Assembly (NCBI RefSeq): GCF_000015165.1
Contig: NC_009485.1
Location: 2,272,001 to 2,336,000 of the forward strand
DNA: 64,000 nucleotides
From: Bradyrhizobium sp. BTAi1
GTDB lineage: Bacteria > Pseudomonadota > Alphaproteobacteria > Rhizobiales > Xanthobacteraceae
Reading direction: 5' to 3'
A model generated the notes under the pieces. That model was not told where the DNA came from and did no database searches. It saw only the letters and a list, made by a program, of their open reading frames with translations. The position numbers were made by a program, and so were the translations under genes. Numbering within the stretch: the stretch's first letter is position 1; the number at the start of each line of letters is the position of its first letter. Shown here piece by piece: positions 35,128 to 44,300 of the stretch.

Positions 35128-36021
35128 TCAAAAATCCTTGCCGATGCTGGTCTTGACCGCGAGGCCGCGCGAGGCATTGGTCAGGCCGTAGCCGACGCCG
35201 AAGCTGAATTCGAAGCCTTTGAACTTGGTATCGGCGACCGCATAGAGCGTCTGCATCTGCTGGTTCCACGGCAGGATATGGCCGATTGGTCCGAGATTGG
35301 AGAAGTGCTCGATGCCAACGGTCCAGCGGTCGTTGAGGCGTTTGACGAAGCGGACCGATGGCTCGAAGGCCGAGCCGGCGCCGTCGATGCCGAAGGTCAT
35401 GTTGGCGTTGAAGATCAACTGATAATCATTGGGCAGATTGACGCCGATGATCGGCGTGAACATTTGCGCCACGCGCGGCGTGGCTTCCTGTACGAAGCGC
35501 GGCGCGCCCGGCTGGCCGGCGCCGGCCTTGTTGGCGACCCACAGATCCGGCGTGAGTCCTCCCTGCGGCGCCAGGATGGTGCGCGACACCAGGCCGAGAA
35601 AGACCGTGCGTTCGAGGCGATCACCCTGGATGAAAGTCTGCCTGATCGTCACGCCGCCGGACTGGAAGGAGTAGCCGGGCACGCCATTGTCCATCACATT
35701 GCCCAGCGTCATCGGCACATTGGCGCGCGCGAAGGCGTAAGGCGACGTCAGCGCGATCTCATACCATTCGGTCGGCGAATAGCCGATCTCGGTCTCGCCG
35801 GTGATCGCGCGCTGCGGTACGCGCTGGCCGCCATTCTGCTGCTGTGGATTGAACGTGGTGACATAGCCGAAGCGCTGCTCGATCTGGAAATGCCCGGGCG
35901 AGGCGGGGTCGTTGCCCTGGATCTCCTCGGCTGATGCGCCGAATGGCATGAGCAGGAGGGCAGCAGTGGTCACGCACCATCGCGATTGTCTTTGCTGTCT
36001 TGCGATGCCGGCCGACTGCAT
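35128..36021 (-). CDS. Outer-membrane beta-barrel-like protein, unknown function
   Basis: The 297-residue protein has a signal peptide (WCVTTAALLLMPFGASAEE, cut near residue 31). Alternating hydrophobic/polar strands run through the mature chain, and it ends in Phe (TSIGKDF), the terminal signal for barrel insertion. Segments such as HFQIEQRFGYVTTFNP, TEIGYSPTEWYEIALTSPYAFA and GFEFSFGVGYGL resemble outer-membrane transporter-like or porin-like proteins. I do not recognise the precise family. It is probably in one transcript with the small secreted protein at 34729. Being beside tonB and the lanmodulin-like gene, it may help metal or ligand passage, but that is inference. Confidence 0.8.
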   Translation of the reverse strand: MQSAGIARQQRQSRWCVTTAALLLMPFGASAEEIQGNDPASPGHFQIEQRFGYVTTFNPQQQNGGQRVPQRAITGETEIGYSPTEWYEIALTSPYAFARANVPMTLGNVMDNGVPGYSFQSGGVTIRQTFIQGDRLERTVFLGLVSRTILAPQGGLTPDLWVANKAGAGQPGAPRFVQEATPRVAQMFTPIIGVNLPNDYQLIFNANMTFGIDGAGSAFEPSVRFVKRLNDRWTVGIEHFSNLGPIGHILPWNQQMQTLYAVADTKFKGFEFSFGVGYGLTNASRGLAVKTSIGKDF

Positions 36022-36296
36022 ATCCTCGTGCTCCCCTGCGACGAGGAGCTATCGAGTCGGCGCGGCGAAAACATGCGGGGCGACCGGCTGAAAGGTGACA
36101 CAATCGGGAAACGATGAGCTGCTGTGTGCCCCATTTTGTCAGCTGCGTTCTTGTATAGCCGCCAATAGGGATGTTTTGGCAAGGCAAGCGGGACTTTTTG
36201 ACCGGCGCAATGTGGCAGCCAACTCGCGAACGAATCGCAGCGCGGCAATGAATGTGGCGCGGTGCAAACACATTGAGGTCATAGAGCGGGGAAAAC

Positions 36297-36875
36297 ATGC
36301 ATGACCGCATGCATGCTGACTCCCAAATCAGCCAGAGAATGGAGCCGCCCGTGCTCAAAGCTATTGTTCATCGCCGCCGATCTTCCACTCCGTGGGGACG
36401 GCTGGGCGCGATCACGATTCTCTTGCTGTCCTTCATGCTGCTGTCGGATGGACATGCATTCGCGCGAGAGCAGTCACTGCGCGACGAATTGGAAGCTTGG
36501 TGGAAACATAGCCATACCGGCACGAAGGCTGCAGACAAGACCTGCGTGACATCCGAGGCCGGCTGCACGAAGCGCAAGATCGTTCGGAGACGCGGCGCGA
36601 AAGCGACGGCGGCGGATGCGGCGGAGGCCGGAGGTCACGTCGGGCGAGCCAGGCGTGTGTCGTTGGGGCGCGCCGTCCTCCCAGCCGCGCAGGCCAAGGG
36701 CGGCGTGGACACGATGATGCACAGCGGGACGCAGCGGCGGCGCGCCGCCAAGCGAGGACGCGACGTCGCCGCCAACAGCCGCGGCGAGGCCCGAGACGCG
36801 GCGGGTGCCGACCTGGAGATGTCGCCCCGTCGCGACCGCCCTGGGCGGTATTTCCTGCATGGCCCGAGGTTCTAG
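36297..36875 (+). CDS. Hypothetical secreted basic protein
   Basis: I do not recognise this 192-residue frame. It has a signal-like helix (WGRLGAITILLLSFMLLSDGHAFA, 33-56), then EQSLRDELEAWWKHSHTGTKAADKTCVTSEAGCTKRK with two cysteines, then a long Arg/Ala-rich tail that looks less like protein and may be out of frame. AGAGCGGGG lies 6 bases before the ATG. The N-terminal half is plausible; the C-terminal half is doubtful. Confidence 0.45.
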   Translation: MHDRMHADSQISQRMEPPVLKAIVHRRRSSTPWGRLGAITILLLSFMLLSDGHAFAREQSLRDELEAWWKHSHTGTKAADKTCVTSEAGCTKRKIVRRRGAKATAADAAEAGGHVGRARRVSLGRAVLPAAQAKGGVDTMMHSGTQRRRAAKRGRDVAANSRGEARDAAGADLEMSPRRDRPGRYFLHGPRF

Positions 36876-37056
36876 TCCCGGCACCCCGCTGGGAAATTCC
36901 CGAACGTCTCCCTATTGCACTTGCGAAATCGGAAACCGTCTCATAGGTCAGGGCGTGCGTGTTGCGTCGTCTGCGAAGCCGATGATGCTCGCATGAGTTG
37001 TTACTGCGCCATTCATCGCCGCCCTGGTCGGACGGCGGAGACAGAGGATCAATTCG

Positions 37057-37455
37057 ATGAATTGGAAACTGATGATGACGGCGGCTGCTGCTGTGGCCAT
37101 GACGGCGATGGTCGGCACGGCCACGATGGCGGCCAGCGCGCCCGCCACCTCCAAGCTGCTCACCTCGATCGACCCGGACAAGGACGGCACTGCCGACATG
37201 AACGAGGTTCGTGCCGCGGCGGGAGCACTGTTCGATCGTCTCGACCGCGATCATGATGGCACGCTCGATGCCAAGGAGCTCCGCGGCCGCGTGTCGGCCA
37301 AGGACCTGAAGGCTGCTGATCCCGACAATGACGGCACGCTGACCAAGGACGAATATCTCGCGCTGGTCGAGGGACGCTTCAAGGCCGCCGATCCCGACAA
37401 TGACGGCACGCTCGATTCGAAAGAGTTGAAGTCGGTGGCCAAGCTGCTGAAGTGA
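37057..37455 (+). CDS. lanM: Lanmodulin-like periplasmic lanthanide-binding EF-hand protein
   Basis: The 132-residue protein has a signal peptide (cut near residues 26-28) and four 12-residue EF-hands at 39-50 (DPDKDGTADMNE), 63-74 (DRDHDGTLDAKE), 88-99 (DPDNDGTLTKDE) and 112-123 (DPDNDGTLDSKE). Spacers of 12, 13 and 12 residues match lanmodulin of Methylorubrum extorquens (recalled), far shorter than in calmodulin. Pro at loop position 2, a lanmodulin hallmark, is present in hands 1, 3 and 4. The linker AKELRGRVSAKDLKAADPDNDGT is almost that of lanmodulin. Lanmodulin binds rare-earth ions with picomolar affinity in the periplasm. Oddities: Arg in place of Pro in hand 2, Thr for Asp at position 9 of hand 3, Ala at position 8 of hand 1. 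A TonB receptor and TonB-ExbBD flank it. Confidence 0.9.
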   Translation: MNWKLMMTAAAAVAMTAMVGTATMAASAPATSKLLTSIDPDKDGTADMNEVRAAAGALFDRLDRDHDGTLDAKELRGRVSAKDLKAADPDNDGTLTKDEYLALVEGRFKAADPDNDGTLDSKELKSVAKLLK

Positions 37456-37494
37456 GGCGCGCGGCCCCCCGCGAGCCGACCAAACCTGATCAGG

Positions 37495-37536
37495 AGGGCC
37501 TGCGATGGCAAACCGTCGCGGGCCCTTTTATTTTGA
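37495..37536 (+). terminator. Terminator of lanM-like gene
   Basis: GGGCCTGCGA pairs with TCGCGGGCCC (one G-U pair) and is followed by TTTTATTTT. It lies 40 bases past the stop. Confidence 0.85.
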
Positions 37537-37596
37537 GGCGGATGCGCGACTTTTGAGGCGGATGCGCGACGCGGCTTTGAAGGCGGATGCGCGTCG
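37531..37596 (+). repeat. 20-bp tandem duplication plus a diverged third copy
   Basis: TTTTGAGGCGGATGCGCGAC occurs twice head to tail (37531-37550, 37551-37570). A third, altered copy (CTTTGAAGGCGGATGCGCGT) follows at about 37575-37594. The first copy overlaps the T run of the terminator. Confidence 0.85.
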
Positions 37597-37646
37597 TGGG
37601 CCGGCAAGTCGTATGAACATCCGGTCGCCGAGATTGTCACAGCCTC

Positions 37647-38282
37647 TTACAGGCTCGGGCGCGACATCTCGACCGCCAGCCGAACCAAGTCCGGAAGGCT
37701 GCGCGCCCCGAGCTTCTGTCGCAGCCGGTAGGTCAGGTTGATGACGGTCTTGTAGCTGATCCCGAGCTGATCCGCGATCGCCTGATAGGATTTCGCCTGC
37801 CCGAGCAGCGCGAGCGCCTGACGCTCACGCTGGGTCAGCGCTGTTGCTGCAGTGCCGTCGGCATCCTTGCGCAATAACGCAATGCGCTTGGCAAGCTGCG
37901 GATCGAGATAGGTGCCGCCCGATCGGATCTGATCCAGCGCCTTCGGCAGTTCGTGCGGCGGTGCATCCTTGAGCAGATAGCCGCTCGCGCCGGCGTCGAT
38001 CGCCGAGCGGACGATTCGCGGGTCGGCGAGCATGCTGAAGACCAGGATCCTGGCCCCGGGGTCGTGCGAGCGCATGCGCTGAATCAGGCCGATCCCGCCC
38101 AATTCCTGGCTCTGCAGGCGAAGGTCGACCACCGCCGCGTCCGGGCGCTCGCGCACAAAGGCCTCATAGGCGCTTTCGGCATCATGCGCTTCGGACAGCT
38201 CCCCGATCCCGGCCTCGCTCAGCAGCCAGCGGCAGGCCGCAACCACGACCGGGTGGTCGTCAACGAGCAGAACGCGATACAT
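37647..38282 (-). CDS. NarL/FixJ-type orphan response regulator
   Basis: The 211-residue protein has a receiver domain (MYRVLLVDDHPVVVAACRWLL; phosphoacceptor Asp in AAVVDLRL at about 53; Lys in LLKDAPP) and a LuxR-type helix-turn-helix (LTQRERQALALLGQAKSYQAIADQLGISYKTVINLTYRLRQKLG). The start at 38282 follows the usual family N-terminus; a longer frame with an ATG at 38336 is possible. No sensor kinase adjoins it. It is divergent from the TonB receptor and convergent with the lanM-like gene, so it may control them. Methylotrophs use an orphan regulator of this type (MxaB) for methanol-dehydrogenase genes; likeness to it is untested. Confidence 0.92.
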   Translation of the reverse strand: MYRVLLVDDHPVVVAACRWLLSEAGIGELSEAHDAESAYEAFVRERPDAAVVDLRLQSQELGGIGLIQRMRSHDPGARILVFSMLADPRIVRSAIDAGASGYLLKDAPPHELPKALDQIRSGGTYLDPQLAKRIALLRKDADGTAATALTQRERQALALLGQAKSYQAIADQLGISYKTVINLTYRLRQKLGARSLPDLVRLAVEMSRPSL

Positions 38283-38590
38283 CCGATGAAGGTCTCTTCC
38301 TTGGCTACCGGTATCCGCCGGGCGTTCGTCCACCATGCAGGTTCCGTTGCAAACCGGACCCGCGGCGACAATGCGGCCGCTCCGTGGAGACGGCTTGGCA
38401 AAATGATTGCCCATCTAAGGTTACGGGAAGATTGTCCCTATGGGGCGAAGAATATTGCCCGTTGCGAGGAACATGGCCGCTATTTACCAATAATAACGTT
38501 TGTAATCGTGTCATCCGACCGGCTTCACGTGCTGGCCGCCCAGGGGCGTGGGCGTGCGTGGAAGCGGGAGACAAGAAACTGGGGGACGTC
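38283..38590. other. Divergent intergenic region, response regulator / TonB receptor
   Basis: The 308-base gap carries both promoters. It has an AT-richer stretch at 38480-38510 (TTTACCAATAATAACGTTTG). No clear operator palindrome or riboswitch is seen. Confidence 0.45.
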
Positions 38591-40984
38591 TTGACCAGAC
38601 TGTCAGCGCTGAAGAGCGCGCTTCTTGCCACGTGTGCGTTGCTACCTGCGGCTGCGTTCGCGCAGCAGACACTCCAGACCATCGAGGTTGTCGGTGTGGC
38701 GCCGGTGCCGGGCGCCGAAATCGACCGCGACAAGGTCCCGTCCAATGTCGAGACGATCGGCGCGCGCGAGCTTGATCACAGCCGCGCGCCATCGCTGCTC
38801 GACAACATTCTGCGCTCGGTGCCGGGCGTCTCGCTGAGCGACCAATCCGGCAACGCGTTCCAGCGCAATCTGGACTATCGCGGCGCGACGGCATCCCCCG
38901 TGCCGGGCACCCCGCAAGGCATTGCCGTGTATCAGAATGGCAGCCGCATCAATGAGGCGTTCGGCGACGTCGTGAACTGGGACCTGATCCCGGAGATGGC
39001 GATCGCGCGCATGACCCTGATGCCGAACAATCCGCTGTTCGGTCTCAACGCCACCGGCGGCGCGCTGTCGATCGAGATGAAGAACGGCTTCACCTATCAG
39101 GGCACCGAGGCGCAGCTCTGGGGGGGCTCCTATGGCCGCATTCAGTCCGGTGCGCAGACCGGCTGGACCAACGGCAATGTGTCGGCTTACGTCGCGGCAG
39201 AAGGCGCCTATGACCGCGGCTGGCGCGATCACTCGTCCTCGTCGCAGGTCCGGCGCATGTATGCCGACCTTGGTCTGCGCGGTGATACGACCGAATTCCA
39301 TCTGTCGTTCACCGGCGCCGACAACAAACTGGGTTCGGTGGCGGCAACGCCGATCGAGATGCTCAATCAGCGCTGGTCCAGCGTCTACACCTGGCCGCAG
39401 TCGACCCGTCTGCAACTCGCCTTCCTGCAGGCAAGCGCCAAGTGGACGCCGACCGATGCCTGGACCGTCCAGGCCAACGCCTATTACCGCGCCTACCGCG
39501 CGTCCCATGTCGACGGCAACGGGACTGAGGCCCAGGCCTGCGACGACAATGGGGCGTTCCCCGGGGAATTCTGTTTTCAGGATGATGCCACGGGGGCGGA
39601 GTTTCCGATCAATCGCAATAGCGCGTCTGTGAATAACCTGCCGGCCAACACGGCGCTCGGTGCGATCGATCGTAACTGGACCAAGTCGAACAGCTATGGC
39701 GGCTCGCTGCAGGCGGCCAACACCGCCCAGCTGTTCGGGCATGACAACCATTTCGTGGTGGGCAGCAGCGTCGATCACGGCCGCTCCAACTTCCAGGCGA
39801 CGTCCGAGCTCGGAACCGTCGATGGCAACTTCTTCGTCACCGGCACCGGCGTCTTCATCGACCAGCCGCAGGCGAATGTCGCGCCGGTGAACCTTGGGGC
39901 GAAGAACACCTATGTGGGCGTCTATGCGACCGATACGTTCGATATCACGTCGCAGCTGGCGTTCACCGCTGGCGGTCGGTTCAATTACGCCCAGATCAAT
40001 CTGCAGGACGAGACCGGGCTCAATCCGGCGCTGAACAGCCGCAATAATTTCCAGCGCTTCAATCCGGTGGTCGGCTTCACCTACAAGTTCACGCCGGGCC
40101 TCACCGCTTATGCCGGCTATTCGGAGGCCAATCGCGCCCCGACCCCGCTCGAGCTCGGCTGTTCTGATCCGGCCAATCCTTGTCTGATCGACAACTTCCT
40201 GATCGCGGATCCGCCGTTGAAGCAGGTGGTGTCGCGGACGATCGAAGGTGGTCTGCGCGGCGAGATCTCCGGCGGCCGCTCGGCCTATGCGGCGGTTGCG
40301 CCCTATCGCAAAGCGCCGCCCTTGGTCGAGAATGACGGCTGGCGGCTGCGGTGGGGTATCAGCCTGTTCCGGACGCAGAACTCCGACGACATCATCAATG
40401 TCGCCAGCCTGGCGCGTCCGAACGCCGGCTACTTCACCAATGCAGGAACCACCCTGCGTCAGGGCGTCGAGGCCAAGGTCGACCTGACCTGGGATCGTTG
40501 GGCCGCCTACGCCAACTACACCTTCGTCGACGCCACGTTCCGCAGTTCGTTCAGCGTCAACGATCCGAATCTCCAGGCCGTCGTCGCCGTGACGCCCGGC
40601 AGTCACATCCCGGCCATCCCCGCGCATCGTCTGAAACTCGGTGCCGAGTATGCCGTGACCGACGCCTGGAAGGTCGGCGCCGACATGAACTATATCGGCA
40701 GCCAGTATCTGCTGCGCGACGAGGCCAACACCTATCCCAAGGTGCCGGCCTACTGGGTCGTCAATCTGCACACGTCCTATCAGGTGACGAAGAACGTGGA
40801 GCTGTTTGGGATGGTGCAGAACCTTTTCAACAAGCGCTATTATTCCGCCGGAACGGTGTTTGATCCGAAAGGCTTCAACAATTCGACCGAGGGGGCGGCC
40901 AATCTGGTCACCTTCAACGATCCCCGCAGCATGCTGCCGGGCATGCCGCTCGCGGTCTATGCCGGCTTGAAGGCAACGTTCTAA
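38591..40984 (+). CDS. TonB-dependent outer-membrane receptor, candidate lanthanide-chelate importer
   Basis: The 797-residue protein has a signal peptide (LKSALLATCALLPAAAFAQQ, cut after AFA), a plug domain (about 30-150: PSNVETIGARELDHSRAPSLLDNILRSVPG, then NLDYRGATASPVPGTPQGIAVYQNGSRINEAFGD, then NNPLFGLNATGGALSIEM) and a 22-strand barrel ending in YAGLKATF. The TTG start at 38591 has GGGGGA just before it; no ATG with a signal peptide fits better. TonB receptors import metal chelates or B12. Its place next to a lanmodulin-like gene parallels lutH next to lanM in Methylorubrum, so it may take up a lanthanide chelate. Iron siderophores or other ligands remain possible. The TonB box was not defined; TIEVVG near residue 28 is a candidate. 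Confidence 0.88.
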   Translation: MTRLSALKSALLATCALLPAAAFAQQTLQTIEVVGVAPVPGAEIDRDKVPSNVETIGARELDHSRAPSLLDNILRSVPGVSLSDQSGNAFQRNLDYRGATASPVPGTPQGIAVYQNGSRINEAFGDVVNWDLIPEMAIARMTLMPNNPLFGLNATGGALSIEMKNGFTYQGTEAQLWGGSYGRIQSGAQTGWTNGNVSAYVAAEGAYDRGWRDHSSSSQVRRMYADLGLRGDTTEFHLSFTGADNKLGSVAATPIEMLNQRWSSVYTWPQSTRLQLAFLQASAKWTPTDAWTVQANAYYRAYRASHVDGNGTEAQACDDNGAFPGEFCFQDDATGAEFPINRNSASVNNLPANTALGAIDRNWTKSNSYGGSLQAANTAQLFGHDNHFVVGSSVDHGRSNFQATSELGTVDGNFFVTGTGVFIDQPQANVAPVNLGAKNTYVGVYATDTFDITSQLAFTAGGRFNYAQINLQDETGLNPALNSRNNFQRFNPVVGFTYKFTPGLTAYAGYSEANRAPTPLELGCSDPANPCLIDNFLIADPPLKQVVSRTIEGGLRGEISGGRSAYAAVAPYRKAPPLVENDGWRLRWGISLFRTQNSDDIINVASLARPNAGYFTNAGTTLRQGVEAKVDLTWDRWAAYANYTFVDATFRSSFSVNDPNLQAVVAVTPGSHIPAIPAHRLKLGAEYAVTDAWKVGADMNYIGSQYLLRDEANTYPKVPAYWVVNLHTSYQVTKNVELFGMVQNLFNKRYYSAGTVFDPKGFNNSTEGAANLVTFNDPRSMLPGMPLAVYAGLKATF

Positions 40985-41339
40985 AGCGTGCGGACGCCTG
41001 CAGGATCATAGCTGCGCGTTTGCGCCGCCGCGGCCGATCCCCACCGCGGCTAAAGGCCGGGAGCAATCCCGGCCTTTTTATTTGGCTCGCTCCAGTCGGA
41101 TCATTGCGATCCGTGCAGAGCCACGGCGTTGGCTGGCGCTCGCTGGCGTCGCGACGAATACATCACGCGAGAACAGTCCGATGAGACATCGCGTTGCGAG
41201 CGGGACAATTTCCGTCGCGCATTGGATTTGATCCTGCGTGTGCCGAGAAACTTTCGCCTTGCTCATGCACGGTATTGTTCAGATAAATTCAGAAACAAAT
41301 AACTAATCAGTAATTTTTGCGTAGCTCGGGGGACGGCAG
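40985..41339. other. Intergenic before autotransporter
   Basis: Beyond the terminator at 41052 no gene is seen. From 41275 to 41325 the sequence is unusually AT-rich (ATTCAGAAACAAATAACTAA), most likely the autotransporter promoter. Confidence 0.5.
41052..41081 (+). terminator. Terminator of TonB receptor gene
   Basis: An 11-bp stem (AAAGGCCGGGA / TCCCGGCCTTT) with a GCAA tetraloop is followed by TTTAT. It is nearly identical to the stems at 32279 and 44456. Confidence 0.92.
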
Positions 41340-44300
41340 TTGGATTCGAAGATCAGGAAGCGCAGCGAAGCGGCTGCCGCAGGCGTTGTGCTGCTGTCCG
41401 CATGGATGACGACCGGCGGCGCAAAGGCCGAATGTACGACGCCTGGTGTGGCCGTCAGTTGCAGTGGGAGCATCACAACGGCCGTCACGGTATATGACGC
41501 GGCAGCGGCTACCGCGACGCCCGCGAGCGGAAGTAACGCCTACACGCCGGCGAACCCGGCTTTCCCCGCAAGGGGCTACAATCCAAATCCGCCGACGGCG
41601 ATCATCACGCTGGACGCGACAGCCAACCGCACCCTCGTCACCAACACCCAGGCGGGTCTCGCCGATCGCGGCATGATCGCCGCCAACTTCTCGAATGCCG
41701 AGAACCCGGCCGTCAACAACGTGGTGATCAACAATGCCGGCTGGCTCAGCCTCACCACCAGCCAGCTGAGCGCCGGCCGGCTGCACGTCGTCGTCGCCGA
41801 CAGTCAGGTCAACCGGTTTACGGTCAACAACACCGGCACGCTGGCGGCGACGCAGAATGTCTTCAGTACGTTCGATCCGGCCCGGCTCACCGTCTCGACC
41901 GGGGCCACCGCGACGGCGCGCTATAACGGCACCAATCTGGCGATCATCTCGGCGCTCTATTCCGACGACAACACCAACAGCTTCGTGCTGAACAACCGGG
42001 CCGGCGGGACTGTGTCGGCGACCGGCCATTTTGCTGCCGCCTATTACGGCCGGGCCGCGACGATCATCGCCAACTCCGGCACCATCGCCAACACGGACTG
42101 GACGGCGGCGAGCCGCTTCTACGACGGCCATTGGGCGATCGCTGCCTTCGCCGGCGCCGAGTTCAGGACGGTTGCCGGCAGCAACCCGGACACGCCGCTT
42201 TATGCGTTCGACAGCAATGGCAATGTGACGGTGAGTGAAACCAAGACGCTGAACCTGACCAACACGGCAGGCGGCGTCATCAAGGGCGACATCCTGGCGC
42301 TGGATACCAATCCGTTGACAACCGCGGCTGGACGAGCGTCGGGCCAGGCATTTCCGCTGACAGGCAGCGGCTCCAATTCGGGTCCGCGCGACAGCGTCAT
42401 CGCCAATGCCGGGCTGATCCAGGGCAACCTCTATCTCGGTTCGGGCGCGCACAACGTCACCAACAGCGGCACGATCTCCGGAAAGATCGAGGTCGACCAG
42501 AGCGCCTCGCGCGGGTCGTTCACCAAGGGGATCGCAGGCACTGCGGCCGGCACCTTCAGCAGCTCGGGGACGGGGACCGATGCGGGCGGCAGGGCCTGTC
42601 CGGCCGCCGGCACCAACACCACCGATCCGCTCTGTGCCGCGACCACCGCCCAGGCCGCCAGCTTTTCTGGCGCGCGCAATTTCAGGCTGGTCAACAGCGG
42701 CAGGCTGGATGGCGATATCACGATCATCGATCAGAGGGGGGCGTCCAACACCATCTTGCTCAGGGGCACCGGTTTTAGCGGCAATGTCGTGGCTCGGAAC
42801 GGCATCGGCAGCAACGCGCTGACACTGGACGGGGTGACGAGCCTCGCCAGTGTCGTCAATTTCGGCATGCTCGATCTGATGAAATCGCAGGTGACGGTCA
42901 ACAGCGTCAACGGCGTGCAGCTCGTCGACAATGCCGTGCTGCGCACCACGATCTATGGACCGGGCGGCACCGCGGCAGCGCCGTCGACCAATCTCGGCAA
43001 CATCAGTGGCAGGCTGGCCTTTGCGGGCACCGGCACGATCGCCCCGCGGCTTCAGGGCATCGTGCGCGACGGCGATGTCTACCGTGTGGCGACCTCGGTC
43101 TCGACCGCGCCGCTCAACGTCGATTTTTCCGGCGCGCTCGTGAGCTTCAATGCGGATAGCACGACCGGTGCGCTGTTGCTGAAGGCCAATGTGCGGTCAC
43201 CGGCGAGCATCGCCGGACTCTCGCCGAGCAGCCTCGCGGCACTCGATCATCTGGTCGGCTATCGCGGCGGCAACGCGCAATTGCAGGCGCTGGGCGGCGC
43301 GGTCCAGAGCCTGCGCAGCGACAACGAGGTGCGCCGCGCCGGCGACCAGCTGCGCCCGTTCGTCAACGGGGCGCAGATCGAGGTCCCGCTGGCGACTGCC
43401 GCGCTGCTGCAGGGCCAGATCGACAACCGCCTCACGGCTGCGGCGGCCGGCGCGTCGCCGAACGCGCGCGTCGCCTCGGCCTTCGCCGATGACACAGACC
43501 CGCTGACCTCGGTGCTGCTGGCCTTTGCCCCAACCAAAGCGCGTCCGACCTTGAAGGCGCCGGCCGTGGTGCCCGAGCCCGAGCGCACGGTGTGGGGCAG
43601 CCTGATCGGCACCAACATCTCGCAGCGCGAGGTCGGCGGTGTCGCGGGCTATGCCGGCAACACCGGCGGGCTGGTGGCGGGCATCGATCAACGGATCGGC
43701 AGCGCGTCACGCATCGGCGCCGCGTTCGGCTACGCCGCCAGCGCGATGGACGACAAGACGGCAGCGGGCGACTCGGTCGGCATCCAGCATTACCAGGGCA
43801 CGGTGTACGGCGCCTATGTTCAGCCGTCCTGGTACGTCAGCGGATCCGCCGGCGTCGCGCTGCTCGACTACACCACCACGCGCCGCATCGGCTTCGCGGG
43901 CTTTGCTGACAGCGTGTCGGGCAGCCACAAGGGATGGTTGACCGTGGGCCGCGCCGAGCTCGGCGTCCCCGTGAAGGTGGATCAGGCCGTGCTGACGCCC
44001 TTCGCCGGGGTCGCGTTCGCTCATCTCGACCAGCAGGGCTACACCGAGGCCAGCGCGGCCGGGGCAGCGCTCACCATCGCCAAGCAGACCACCAACTCGG
44101 TCCGCTCCAATCTGGGCCTGCGTTCGATGATTCCGCTTCTGGTCACATCGACCTACGGCTTCGGCCTGGAGACGCTCGCGGCATGGCGGCACGAATTCGG
44201 CAACACGGCGCAGACCGTCACGGCGGGCTTTGCCGGAGGCGCCGGCACGTTCTTCGCCGCCGGACCATCGCCCACGCGCGACACAGCGGAGCTCGGCGCC

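Noticed and set aside
36297..36875. Lanthanide-related role for the basic secreted frame
   Set aside because: It lies beside the lanM-like gene but shows no acidic metal site, and its C-terminal half may not be coding at all.
37057..37455. Generic calcium-binding calmodulin-like protein
   Set aside because: Spacers between hands are 12-13 residues instead of about 24, and Pro at loop position 2 recurs; both point to lanmodulin.
38642..40771. 709-codon open frame opposite the TonB receptor
   Set aside because: Arg/Gly/Ile-biased shadow translation without signal peptide or domain; the plus-strand frame has plug and barrel sequence.
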